Source: Treponema porcinum
GTDB lineage: Bacteria; Spirochaetota; Spirochaetia; Treponematales; Treponemataceae
Reading direction: 5' to 3'
Assembly (NCBI RefSeq): GCF_900167145.1
Contig: NZ_FUWG01000011.1
Location: 1 to 64,000, forward strand
Length of the DNA stretch: 64,000 nucleotides
Shown here in pieces: positions 30,812 to 39,372 of this stretch. Within the stretch, counting starts at the first letter, position 1, and each line of letters starts with the position of its first letter. The translations under genes and the position numbers were made by a program. The notes under the pieces are model-generated. The model did not search any database, was not told the origin of the DNA, and worked only from the letters and a program-made list of their open reading frames with translations.

Positions 30812-33124
30812 GTGAAAAAAGCTTTTTGTGTGATTGTGTGTGCATTTGCATTAGGTTCGCTTCCGTCTTTTTCCTATGTGTATACGTCAGAAGCATTTGT
30901 TATTTCCGGTTCGTCTGTGCGTTCTCTTATTGATGAAAACTGTGCGTCCGTTTCTGGCGGTGTTTTAAAGACTGTGTATGACGGCAGGGAATATACGCGG
31001 AACGTCAAAAAGCGTTCTCAGGTTCACACAGGCGATGAACTTGTCGACTATTTTACCGAAATGGCGCTTGAAGAAACTGAACTGAACATAAATAAAAACG
31101 GTGTTTTTGCCGCCGGTGCAAACTGGCCTACCGCCTGGACGCGCGATATGTCGTATGCCGTAAGCCTTTCGCTTTCATTCCTGTTTCCAGAGACTGTTGA
31201 AAAATCGCTTGAAAGCCGCGTTGAAAACGGCATTATCCTTCAGGATACCGGTTCCGGCGGAAGTTACCCGGTGAGTACGGACAGAATTGTCTGGGGAAGC
31301 GCGGCGTATGAATATGCGCTTGTAAAGCAGGATGATGTGTATTTTCAGAAAGTGTATGACGTCATCACAAGTACAATCAGCTATGATTTCAACGTAAACT
31401 ATGACAGCCGGCTTCAGCTGTTCCGCGGAGAAACTAGTTTTCTTGACTGGCGCGAACAGACTTATCCCCGGTGGATGGACAGTATCTATATTGCAGAAAG
31501 CTGTGCGCTTGGTACGAATGTTCTTTATTATTCAGCAATGAAAAATGCCGCTTCTATTGCAGAACGTTTTAACCGCGATGAAGAAGCCCACTTGTGGAAC
31601 AGCCGTGCAGAATCTCTAAGAAATGCCATTATAAGTCACTTCTGGATTTCTGAAAAAAAATATTTCGGTGCATATCTTATTTCAAATATAGATACGGTTT
31701 TGTATCAGGGCTATGAAACTCTGGGCGAGTCGCTTGCCGTTTTGTATGATGTTGCGGATAACGGAGATTTTCTTTCTATTATAAATGCCGTAAAGCCAGG
31801 TAAATGGGGAATGAGCGTTGTTGCTCCGCAGCTTTCCGCTGTTCCTCCGTATCATAATGATGCCGTCTGGCCTTTTGTACAGGGATTTCGCGGACTTGCG
31901 GCAAAAAAAGCCGGTGATGCAGCCGTATGCGAGAATGAATTTGCCGCAATGCTCTACTGTGCAGCGATGTTCCGCTCGTTTAAGGAAAATTACGTTGCAT
32001 CAAAATGTACGGAAGATACGCAGACGAATTCTGACAGGCAACTGTGGTCGGATGCGGCGTTTCTTGCATATATATACCGCATTCTCTGCGGAATAGAACC
32101 TCGTTCAGACGGCATTGCGGTTTCACCTCTTGTGTTCGATTCGTTTACGGACGGAATAACGGCAAAAGGCGTTTCCATAGGAAATACTGTTCTGAATCTG
32201 CATATTTCCGGTAATGGCGGAACTGTTGTTTCGTTTATGGTGAACGGAAAAACTGTTCCGAATGACTATGTTATTCCGTATAATTCCGGTACTGTTTCTG
32301 TTGAAATTTACGTTGAAAAATCGCAGTTATATAAAAATTCGTATGCGGCTGCAAAGGAAAAAACATTTGCTTTTAATGCAGATGACGTTCAGCCGGCAGT
32401 TCCGCTTGCGTCCGTTTCTATGGAAAAAAATAAGGCGTTTATAAGCTGGAAGCAGAAAAATGCAGACGGTTTTACGGTGATGAAAGACGGCGCTGTTTTT
32501 GCAAAAACTACAGATCGCTCGATAACTGTTCGCGGAGGAAAGAATGCCGCCGTATATTCTGTAACTGCCGTTTCTTCAGATTCTGTGCCGGTTCTTCCGG
32601 GAACGTTTGTGCGCGTTGAGTCTGCGGCAAATACAGTTCTGCTTGAGGCGGAGAATGCAGATGTAAGCGGCGGTTTTATTGCGCAGGAAGATTCTCTTGA
32701 TCCTGTAAAGGCGGCAGTTTCGTATGATTTGGAAAAGGTCGTTTCTAATTACGGAAAATATGTAAAAGAATGGGGTGCAGAGGAGGGTGATTTCATTACG
32801 TTTACGTTCAATGCAAAAAAAGACGGACTTTATGCGATTGACTTCCGGTTTAAAAACGGTCACGGACCTGTAAATACTGGCGAAAAATGCGCGGTAAGGG
32901 CTGTTCTTGCTGACGGCGAACTTGTCCGGAGAATTGCTTTCCCTCAGCAGGGTGGCTGGGCTTCCTGGGCATTCAGTGCGCCTGTAACAGTCCGCCTTTC
33001 TAAAGGAACGCATACAATCACCCTTGCTTCTGATTCGTTCTGCTATACACAGCATCATAAACTGAATGATATTTACGTTGATTTGGTTCGCGTTTCAAGA
33101 ATTGAACCGATAGAAAGCCGATAG
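30812..33124 (+). CDS. Exported six-hairpin glycosidase-like protein with C-terminal carbohydrate-binding-type domain
   Basis: A 770-residue secreted protein. The signal peptide spans about residues 1-22 (AFCVIVCAFALGSLPSFS). Residues about 70-470 resemble (alpha/alpha)6 glycosidases, with ANWPTAWTRDMSYA, FLDWREQTYPRWMD and VWPFVQGFRGLAAKKAG; the exact GH family is not certain. A short beta domain follows, then a fibronectin-like stretch (about 525-600) and a C-terminal beta-sandwich (about 610-765) containing GLYAIDFRFKNGHG and ASWAFSAPVTVRLSKGTHTI, like CBM6/CBM35 modules. The start is GTG with GGGAGG. A palindromic promoter and leader hairpins suggest sugar-responsive control. It probably digests plant or host glycans outside the cytoplasm. 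Confidence 0.75.
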   Translation: MKKAFCVIVCAFALGSLPSFSYVYTSEAFVISGSSVRSLIDENCASVSGGVLKTVYDGREYTRNVKKRSQVHTGDELVDYFTEMALEETELNINKNGVFAAGANWPTAWTRDMSYAVSLSLSFLFPETVEKSLESRVENGIILQDTGSGGSYPVSTDRIVWGSAAYEYALVKQDDVYFQKVYDVITSTISYDFNVNYDSRLQLFRGETSFLDWREQTYPRWMDSIYIAESCALGTNVLYYSAMKNAASIAERFNRDEEAHLWNSRAESLRNAIISHFWISEKKYFGAYLISNIDTVLYQGYETLGESLAVLYDVADNGDFLSIINAVKPGKWGMSVVAPQLSAVPPYHNDAVWPFVQGFRGLAAKKAGDAAVCENEFAAMLYCAAMFRSFKENYVASKCTEDTQTNSDRQLWSDAAFLAYIYRILCGIEPRSDGIAVSPLVFDSFTDGITAKGVSIGNTVLNLHISGNGGTVVSFMVNGKTVPNDYVIPYNSGTVSVEIYVEKSQLYKNSYAAAKEKTFAFNADDVQPAVPLASVSMEKNKAFISWKQKNADGFTVMKDGAVFAKTTDRSITVRGGKNAAVYSVTAVSSDSVPVLPGTFVRVESAANTVLLEAENADVSGGFIAQEDSLDPVKAAVSYDLEKVVSNYGKYVKEWGAEEGDFITFTFNAKKDGLYAIDFRFKNGHGPVNTGEKCAVRAVLADGELVRRIAFPQQGGWASWAFSAPVTVRLSKGTHTITLASDSFCYTQHHKLNDIYVDLVRVSRIEPIESR

Positions 33125-33157
33125 AATTGCGCGGTGTGGCTGTTTTTCAGGCAGCCG

Positions 33158-33337
33158 CTATTCTTCCGGCTGTTCAGGCTTTTCAAAATCAGAACTGTTT
33201 TTTTCCGCAAGCATTTCCGCATCCTCTCTTCCCTGTCGGGAGTTCCATTTTGTAAAACCTGATGTCCTGTCAGTCTTTTTCTGTATATGGTGAGAATACT
33301 GGTTTCGCATCATTTTATAATATTCGTTATCGTCCAT
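33158..33337 (-). CDS. Small charged protein of 59 residues, unknown
   Basis: A minus-strand frame of 59 codons beginning MDDNEYYKMMRNQYSHHIQK and ending in PEQPEE. It is highly hydrophilic, rich in Glu, Lys, Arg, Gln and Asp, without cysteine or membrane segment. AAGG (33342-33345) is a short ribosome site before the ATG. It lies downstream of the thrS terminator on the same strand and converges with the glycosidase gene. No promoter is obvious, so expression may rely on read-through. Coding status is likely from composition and reading-frame length but not certain; no family recognised. Confidence 0.5.
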   Translation of the reverse strand: MDDNEYYKMMRNQYSHHIQKKTDRTSGFTKWNSRQGREDAEMLAEKNSSDFEKPEQPEE

Positions 33338-33370
33338 ATTTGCCTTCGTTTCTGTTTGCGTAATGAGCTG

Positions 33371-33431
33371 AAAAAAAGGCTGTACGACCCGGTAACTGCG
33401 ATATGCAGGTTTTTTGTCCGTTCGTACAGCC
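33371..33431 (-). terminator. Terminator of thrS
   Basis: On the minus strand a perfect ten-bp stem (GGCTGTACGA at + 33378-33387 with TCGTACAGCC at + 33422-33431) encloses a second small hairpin, and is followed by seven T on the transcript. The large loop is unusual but the end signal is clear. Confidence 0.75.
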
Positions 33432-33455
33432 CGTTTTTATTGTATGCGAAACGTA

Positions 33456-35207
33456 TTAAATTCCGACAAAGCGAGTTCTGTCTTTTTCCTGAACGTATGC
33501 AATGAATTCTTCAAGTTTCATTGTTTTCTGTTCAAGTCCGCTTGACTGGCGGAATCTTACGGTTACAGTTCCGTCTTTCTGCTCGTTTTCTCCGACAACA
33601 AGAATGTACGGTGTTTTGTGTTCTTTTGTAATCACCTTTATCTTGTTTCTCATATTATCGTCTGAAAGATATGCGTTTGTGCGGATGTCATTTGCGAGCA
33701 GCGCTTCGTTTACTTTTGCTGCGTATTCGTCATAATTATTTGATACAGGAACGATTGCAACCTGCTCAAATGCAAGCCAGGTCGGGAAGTTTCCTGCGAA
33801 GTTTTCAATAAGAATGCCGATGAATCGCTCGAACGAACCGAGTACGGCGCGGTGGAGCATAACTGGATGGTGCTTCTGGTTGTCGCTTCCGATGTACGTT
33901 GCATCAAGGCGCTCTGCTGACGGCAGCTGATAGTCAACCTGAATTGTTCCGCACTGCCATTCACGACCGAGCGTATCGTAAAGCTTGAATTCAAGCTTAG
34001 GACCGTAGAATGCGCCTTCACCAGGCTGAAGCTCATATTCAAGTCCTGCTTCGTGGCACGCATCTGCCAGAGCTTTTTCTGCGTGTTCCCAAGTTGCTAA
34101 ATCACCTACGTGATCTTCCGGCATAGTACTGAATTTTACGACAAGGTCATTGAAACCGAAATCACGATATATGTTCCGGAGAAGCCGGCAGAATTTTGCA
34201 ACTTCGCTTCCAATCTGTTCTTCCGTACAAAGAATATGCGCATCGTCCTGAACAAAGCCGCGCACCCTCATTACGCCGTGAAGAGTTCCGCTTGGTTCGT
34301 TGCGTACGTCGTGTCCGAATTCTGCAAGGCGAAGCGGCAAATCTTTGTAAGAACGCTGCTTGCTCTTGAAAATTTCGATTGCACCCGGGCAGTTCATCGG
34401 CTTTATTGCAAAAAGCCGCTTTTCGCTTTCGGTAATGAACATATTTTTCTGGTAGTGTCCCCAGTGACCGGAACGCTCCCACAAAGAACGCGGCATAATT
34501 GCAGGTGTATTCACCTCAAGGTAACCGTCGCGGCGAATTTGCCTGCGCATATAGTCTTGAATTGTCGTGTAAATTGACCATCCGTTAGGGTGCCAGAAAA
34601 TCTGTCCCGGATCTTCCGGGTCAAGATGGAATAAATCCATTTCAACGCCGAGTTTTCTGTGGTCACGTTTTTCTGCCTCTGCAAGCATTGTAAGATAGTC
34701 TTTCAGTTCCTGCGGCTTATAAAAGCAGACTGCGTAAACGCGCGTGAGCATCTGCCTGTCAGAATCGCCGCGCCAGTACGCGCCTGCAACTTTTGTCAGC
34801 TTGAATGCCTGTCCGTTTATTTCTTTTGTGTTTGCAACATGCGGTCCGCGGCACAAGTCAATGTAGCCGTCCTGTTCATACGTTGTGATGACGGAGCTTT
34901 CCGGCAAATCGTTTATCAGTTCGACTTTATACGGCTGGTCCTTGAACAGTTTAAGCGCTTCTTCTTTGGATACTTCCTTTCTCACAAAGTCGTGGTTTCC
35001 TGAAATAATCCTGCGCATTTCTTTTTCAACTGCGGCAAACTGTTCTTCTGAAAATCTGGTGGTTTCGGGAAAGTCAAAATCATAATAAAAACCGTTGTCA
35101 ATAGCCGGTCCGATTGCAATTTTTGTTCCCGGGAACAAATTTAAAACAGCTTCTGCCATTACGTGGGCACAAGAGTGACGTACAGTCTGTAATTTTTCGT
35201 CAACCAT
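33456..35207 (-). CDS. thrS: Threonyl-tRNA synthetase lacking the TGS domain
   Basis: A 583-residue class II synthetase charging tRNA-Thr. It starts directly with the editing (N2) domain: [11 protein letters not shown] near residue 11 supplies the HxxxH pair and DLCRGPHV the further metal/editing residues. The catalytic core has the motif region QDDAHIFC-like (here [17 protein letters not shown]) and [11 protein letters not shown]; the anticodon-binding domain is C-terminal ([14 protein letters not shown]). The roughly 60-residue N-terminal TGS domain of E. coli ThrS is absent. A frame extends to 35231, but AGAGG lies just before the ATG at 35207. Confidence 0.95.
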   Translation of the reverse strand: MVDEKLQTVRHSCAHVMAEAVLNLFPGTKIAIGPAIDNGFYYDFDFPETTRFSEEQFAAVEKEMRRIISGNHDFVRKEVSKEEALKLFKDQPYKVELINDLPESSVITTYEQDGYIDLCRGPHVANTKEINGQAFKLTKVAGAYWRGDSDRQMLTRVYAVCFYKPQELKDYLTMLAEAEKRDHRKLGVEMDLFHLDPEDPGQIFWHPNGWSIYTTIQDYMRRQIRRDGYLEVNTPAIMPRSLWERSGHWGHYQKNMFITESEKRLFAIKPMNCPGAIEIFKSKQRSYKDLPLRLAEFGHDVRNEPSGTLHGVMRVRGFVQDDAHILCTEEQIGSEVAKFCRLLRNIYRDFGFNDLVVKFSTMPEDHVGDLATWEHAEKALADACHEAGLEYELQPGEGAFYGPKLEFKLYDTLGREWQCGTIQVDYQLPSAERLDATYIGSDNQKHHPVMLHRAVLGSFERFIGILIENFAGNFPTWLAFEQVAIVPVSNNYDEYAAKVNEALLANDIRTNAYLSDDNMRNKIKVITKEHKTPYILVVGENEQKDGTVTVRFRQSSGLEQKTMKLEEFIAYVQEKDRTRFVGI

Positions 35208-35267
35208 TTTTTTAACCTCTGAAAACACCAAATTCGACTATAATAAATAGTTTTAAATATTTCCCAT

Positions 35268-35296
35268 AGTATAAACACTTGTGATGTCATTGTCAA
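35268..35296 (-). promoter_or_regulatory. Promoter of thrS
   Basis: Minus strand perfect TTGACA (35291-35296), 17-bp spacer, TATACT (35268-35273). The leader of about 55 bases carries AGAGG. The -35 box overlaps the feoB -35 box on the other strand. Confidence 0.72.
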
Positions 35297-35319
35297 TTTT
35301 TTGCACGGTATGCTATACT
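35290..35319 (+). promoter_or_regulatory. Promoter of feoB, near-leaderless
   Basis: TTGTCA (35290-35295), 18-bp spacer, TATACT (35314-35319), nine bases, ATG at 35329. The predicted leader is only about two to three bases and no Shine-Dalgarno is present. Confidence 0.6.
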
Positions 35320-35328
35320 GTTTGCGCT

Positions 35329-37683
35329 ATGACATTGAACGATCTTACTGCCGGTCAGTCGGCAACTGTTTCTACGGTCGGAGGAAGCGGCTCCCTGCGC
35401 CAGCATTTTCTTGATATGGGCGTTGTTCCCGGCGCAAAAATAAAATTGATAAAATATGCCCCTATGGGAGATCCGATTGAATTCAGAATTCACAGCTATG
35501 AACTTACACTGCGCGTTGCAGACGCAAAAAAAATAACGATAAAAAAAGAATCTGTATGTACGGAAACTGCCGAAAATCCTTCTTCTCAGGAAACTGATGT
35601 TCTTGTCAAGGAACATCCGGGATTGGGTGAAGGCGGAAAATATCACGTAAAGGCAACGGAAAATCCGCTCCCGGAAGGAAAAACGATAACGTTTGCACTT
35701 GCCGGAAATCAGAACTGCGGAAAAACAACGCTTTTCAATCAGCTTACCGGTTCAAATCAGCATGTCGGAAATTTTCCTGGAGTTACTGTAGACCGGAAGA
35801 GCGGCTCAATCATCAATCATCCTGATACGCTTGTAACAGACCTTCCGGGAATTTACTCCCTTTCTCCGTATACAAGCGAAGAAATTGTGAGCCGCCAGTT
35901 CATTCTGGAAGAAAAACCGACCGGCATAATCAATATTGTTGATGCAACGAACATCGAGCGCAATCTGTACCTTTCAATGCAGCTTATGGAACTTGAAGTT
36001 CCTATGGTGCTTGCGCTTAATATGATGGATGAACTTACCGGGAACGGCGGACACATTGACATAAACGCGATGGAATCTATGCTTGGAATTCCTGTCGTTC
36101 CGATTTCTGCCTATAAAAATGAAGGAATAGACGAACTTGTAGGTCACGCGCTTCACGTGGCGAAATATCAGGAAAGACCGGGACGTACTGACTTTTGTGA
36201 CGAATCTGAAAACGGCGGTGCTGTTCACCGTTGCCTTCACGCCATTATGCATCTTATTTATGACCACGCAGAATACGCTGGAATTCCCGTGCGTTTTGCG
36301 GCGACAAAACTTGTTGAGGGCGATGCGCACGTTATGGAAGCCCTTGCAATTTCCAAAAACGAAAAAGAAATGATAGAGCATATTATCGTTCAGATGGAGG
36401 AGGAGCGGGGACTGGACAGGGCTGCTGCAATTGCCGATATGCGCTTTTCTTTTATCGAAAAACTGGCTGAAAAATGCGTCGTAAAACCCCGCGAAAGTGC
36501 AGAGCGTGAGCGAAGCCGGCGGATAGATAAAATTCTTACCGGAAAATATACGGCGCTTCCGTCTTTTGCGGCGATTATGGCGCTTGTGTTTTTTCTTACG
36601 TTTAATGTTGTAGGAGCAGGGCTTCAGCAGCTTCTTGAAGCCGGAATTTCTTTTCTTACGGATGCTGCGGACAGGGCGCTTTCTGCACTTAGCGTGAATG
36701 AGGTTCTTCATTCGCTTGTCATTGACGGTATTTTCAGCGGAGTCGGAAGCGTTCTTTCGTTTCTGCCGGTTATCGTTACGCTGTTTTTCTTTCTTTCGCT
36801 GCTGGAAGATACAGGTTATATGGCGCGCATTGCGTTTGTAATGGATAAACTGCTTCGTAAACTCGGACTTTCCGGCAGAAGTATCGTTCCTCTTCTTATC
36901 GGATTCGGCTGTTCCGTTCCGGGCGTTATGTCAAGTCGTACGCTGCCGTCCGAGCGCGACAGAAAAATGACGATTATGCTTATTCCGTTTATGAGTTGCA
37001 GCGCAAAACTTCCTGTTTATGCCTTTTTTACGGCAGCTTTTTTTCCGTCATATCCGGCGCTTGTTATGGTGCTTTTGTATTTTATCGGAATTGCGGCAGG
37101 AATTGCCGTTGCGTTTGTTTTTAAAGGCTCTTTGTTTAAGGGAGAGCCTGTTCCGTTTGTTATGGAACTTCCGAACTATCGTCTGCCGGGCGTAAAAAAC
37201 GTTTCCCGCCTTTTGTGGGAAAAAGCAAAGGATTTTTTACAGAAAGCGTTTACCGTTATTTTTGTTGCGACTATCGTCATCTGGTTTTTGCAGACATTTG
37301 ACGTTCATCTGAACGTTGTTGAAGATTCTCAGAAGAGTATTCTTGCATCCGCCGCAGGAATGCTTGTTCCTGTGTTCAGACCTCTTGGTTTCGGCGACTG
37401 GCGGATTTCCACTGCGCTGATTGCAGGCTTTATTGCAAAAGAAAGTGTCGTTTCTACGCTTTCCGTGCTTCTTGGTTCAACCGCCGTTCTTTCAGGACTT
37501 CTTGATGTTCCTGCGGCATTTGCGCTTCTTGTATTCTGCCTGCTGTATACTCCGTGCGTTGCCGCCGTTGCGTCAATTAACAGGGAACTTGGCGCAAAAT
37601 GGGCAGTTTCCGTTGTGATTTTGCAATGCGCAGTTGCCTGGCTGTGTGCGTTACTGGCGCATTCTGTCCTTCTTTTGTTCTGA
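35329..37683 (+). CDS. feoB: FeoA-FeoB fusion, ferrous iron transporter
   Basis: A 784-residue inner-membrane Fe(II) importer. Residues about 1-75 are a FeoA SH3-like domain (LRQHFLDMGVVPGAKIKL). The cytoplasmic G domain follows, with GNQNCGKTTLFNQLTG (G1, about 124-139), DLPGIYSL (G3) and NMMD (G4), and then the helical NFeoB spacer. The membrane domain (about 405-784) holds two Gate segments: GFGCSVPGVMSSRT with the conserved Cys, and IAGFIAKESVVSTL. An in-frame ATG at 35284 lies within the promoter and is rejected. No Fur box was identified. An extra FeoA or FeoC gene is not nearby. Confidence 0.93.
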   Translation: MTLNDLTAGQSATVSTVGGSGSLRQHFLDMGVVPGAKIKLIKYAPMGDPIEFRIHSYELTLRVADAKKITIKKESVCTETAENPSSQETDVLVKEHPGLGEGGKYHVKATENPLPEGKTITFALAGNQNCGKTTLFNQLTGSNQHVGNFPGVTVDRKSGSIINHPDTLVTDLPGIYSLSPYTSEEIVSRQFILEEKPTGIINIVDATNIERNLYLSMQLMELEVPMVLALNMMDELTGNGGHIDINAMESMLGIPVVPISAYKNEGIDELVGHALHVAKYQERPGRTDFCDESENGGAVHRCLHAIMHLIYDHAEYAGIPVRFAATKLVEGDAHVMEALAISKNEKEMIEHIIVQMEEERGLDRAAAIADMRFSFIEKLAEKCVVKPRESAERERSRRIDKILTGKYTALPSFAAIMALVFFLTFNVVGAGLQQLLEAGISFLTDAADRALSALSVNEVLHSLVIDGIFSGVGSVLSFLPVIVTLFFFLSLLEDTGYMARIAFVMDKLLRKLGLSGRSIVPLLIGFGCSVPGVMSSRTLPSERDRKMTIMLIPFMSCSAKLPVYAFFTAAFFPSYPALVMVLLYFIGIAAGIAVAFVFKGSLFKGEPVPFVMELPNYRLPGVKNVSRLLWEKAKDFLQKAFTVIFVATIVIWFLQTFDVHLNVVEDSQKSILASAAGMLVPVFRPLGFGDWRISTALIAGFIAKESVVSTLSVLLGSTAVLSGLLDVPAAFALLVFCLLYTPCVAAVASINRELGAKWAVSVVILQCAVAWLCALLAHSVLLLF

Positions 37684-37699
37684 CTTACTTTTGATTTTA

Positions 37700-37725
37700 A
37701 GGGAAAACGTAATTCGTTTTTCCCT
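37700..37725 (+). terminator. Possible terminator of feoB
   Basis: AGGGAAAACG (37700-37709) pairs with CGTTTTTCCCT (37715-37725) around a short loop with one bulged T. The T run is inside the stem, so efficiency is uncertain. Confidence 0.4.
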
Positions 37726-37753
37726 ATCGTGATGCCATAAATGCCTTAAAATG

Positions 37754-37782
37754 TTGACTTTTAGCTGTTCTGCCTGTATATT
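37754..37782 (+). promoter_or_regulatory. Promoter of ssrA
   Basis: TTGACT (37754-37759), 17-bp spacer, TATATT (37777-37782). The predicted start is near 37789, about 23 bases before mature tmRNA. Identical boxes and spacing precede the MMPL gene. Confidence 0.7.
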
Positions 37783-37811
37783 TATGGAAGATTTTGAAAA
37801 AAAATCTGATT

Positions 37812-38180
37812 GGGGGTGCACCGGTTTCGACGGATGCGGGAACCCCTGTGCTGCAGGTGGGCGTGAAGGTGCCCTAAACTGACAAAAAAATAACTGCAAA
37901 ACGTAGAGAAGAAGAAGATTCTTCAGACGAACAGTTTGCTCTTGCTGCTTAGTCAGTGAGCACGGAACTTCTGCTGTGCTGTTCCGAACAGCGGTCTGTT
38001 CTGATGCCAACCGGAACTTGATTTGCAATGCTTTCAGCCGTTGCAGATGACAATCAGCTGGAATAAGGAAAAGACGCTTGTAATGCTGCTACCTTTTCCC
38101 GACAAATACCTCGCATTACTAAACTTGTAGAGGCGCTTGGATTACACACCCGGACGGGGGTTCAATTCCCCCCATCTCCA
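37812..38180 (+). ncRNA. ssrA: tmRNA (trans-translation RNA)
   Basis: A 369-base tmRNA that frees stalled ribosomes and tags the unfinished protein. The 5' end GGGGGTGCACCGGTTTCGAC is diagnostic. The 3' half gives GACGGGGGTTCAATTCCCCC (T arm) and CATCTCC, which pairs with GGGGGTG as a seven-bp acceptor; CCA is not encoded. The tag frame runs from the resume codon GCA at 37896 to TAG at 37950-37952, reading AKRREEEDSSDEQFALAA. The ALAA end is the normal protease signal. Several pseudoknot-like stems fill the middle. The gene is monocistronic with its own promoter and terminator. Confidence 0.96.
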
Positions 38181-38186
38181 CTTTAT

Positions 38187-38228
38187 TTTGGCTAACTTTT
38201 TGTGTTCAAGAAGTTAGCCAAATTTTTT
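38187..38228 (+). terminator. Terminator of ssrA
   Basis: A perfect 12-bp stem, TTTGGCTAACTT (38187-38198) with AAGTTAGCCAAA (38211-38222), 12-base loop, and six T immediately after. Confidence 0.9.
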
Positions 38229-38290
38229 CTATGCTCAGAAGCGGATTTTAGCCGGCGGACGGCATTTGATTTTGAAAAAGGCAGGGAATT

Positions 38291-39256
38291 ATGAAAAAAA
38301 TTGAAATTGCAGACAAGGAGCTTGTTGAAAAAATCAATGCGCTGCCAAAAGACGAGATGGCTGTTTTTGTAATGGCTGACGGACGAATAAGAGGTGCGCT
38401 TTTTCACGGTACGCGTTTTGTAAACCAGATGCGCGCACAGCATAATCTTGGAATTCTGGAAAGTCTTGTACTTGGGCAGGCCTCTTTGTGCGCCGCGCTT
38501 ATGATTCCGCTGATGAAAGGGCAGGAACATCTGTGCTGGAAATATGATGTTGACGGGCCTGCCGCAGGCTTTTCCGTAGAAGCTGATTCTACCGGGTATG
38601 TGCGCGGTTTTTTGTATAATGAGCATATTCCTGTAGATAAGCCTTTGGAAAACTGGGATTTGAAGCCGTTTTTAGGAACTGGCTCGATGTCCGTTTCCCG
38701 CATTCATAAGGAAGATTCTGCGCCTCATATTTCTACTGTAGAAGTTAATTCCGGTAATATTGCAGAAGATCTTGCGTGGTATTATAAGCAGTCCGAGCAG
38801 ATTTCAACGGCATTCAATACTGGAATTCAGTTTGACCGGCATGGGCGTATAATCGGCGCAGGCGGAATGTTCCTTCAGGTGATGCCGGAAACAGGCGGAA
38901 AGAATAACAGCGGAGCTTCAAAGAGCAGTTCTTCCGACGCAGAAGCAGACGAACAGTTTCTGGGAAGAGTTGAAATGGCATTTAAAACTGCGCCTTCGCT
39001 CGGGCAGTGGTTCAGCGAGTGCGGAAAAATAGAAGATATTGTCTACGGACTGTTCCGTGAGTTTACACCTTCGATTGCGCTCAGGCGTGACATCCGCTAT
39101 GACTGTCCTTGCTCGGAGGAAACTTTTGCAAATTATATTAAGATGCTCCCAAAACAGGAGCGCGATGATATTCTTCGCAAGAAAGAACCGCTTGAAATTC
39201 AGTGCAGGAACTGCGGAAGCGTTTATACGATTTCGGTTGAAAAACTCCAGCAGTAA
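38291..39256 (+). CDS. hslO: Redox-regulated chaperone Hsp33
   Basis: A 321-residue Hsp33, a cytoplasmic holdase activated by oxidative unfolding. The N-terminal domain starts near ELVEKINALPKDEMAVFVMADGRIRGAL, shortened here to its features: a beta-rich core through about residue 240. The C-terminal redox switch has the four zinc cysteines as CPC (about residue 275) and CRNC (about residue 305), matching the CxC...CxxC pattern. GGCAGGGA precedes the ATG. A Ser/Gly/Asp-rich insertion lies near residues 200-220. Monocistronic between ssrA and the MMPL operon. Confidence 0.94.
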   Translation: MKKIEIADKELVEKINALPKDEMAVFVMADGRIRGALFHGTRFVNQMRAQHNLGILESLVLGQASLCAALMIPLMKGQEHLCWKYDVDGPAAGFSVEADSTGYVRGFLYNEHIPVDKPLENWDLKPFLGTGSMSVSRIHKEDSAPHISTVEVNSGNIAEDLAWYYKQSEQISTAFNTGIQFDRHGRIIGAGGMFLQVMPETGGKNNSGASKSSSSDAEADEQFLGRVEMAFKTAPSLGQWFSECGKIEDIVYGLFREFTPSIALRRDIRYDCPCSEETFANYIKMLPKQERDDILRKKEPLEIQCRNCGSVYTISVEKLQQ

Positions 39257-39284
39257 CGGCTGAAAGCCGGGATGTGTAAATTTG

Positions 39285-39313
39285 TTGACTATCTTTTTTC
39301 TTGATATTATATT
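39285..39313 (+). promoter_or_regulatory. Promoter of the MMPL exporter operon
   Basis: TTGACT (39285-39290), 17-bp spacer, TATATT (39308-39313). The leader of about 53 bases ends in GGAGG before the ATG at 39373. Confidence 0.68.
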
Positions 39314-39372
39314 TTAACTATTATTGGTTTATTTTTTTGAACCGATTAAAAAATCTGTTGGAGGTTTTTATT

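Noticed and set aside
39301-39372. Upstream start of the MMPL gene
   Set aside because: The added 24 codons overlap the -10 box and predicted +1; GGAGG selects the ATG at 39373.
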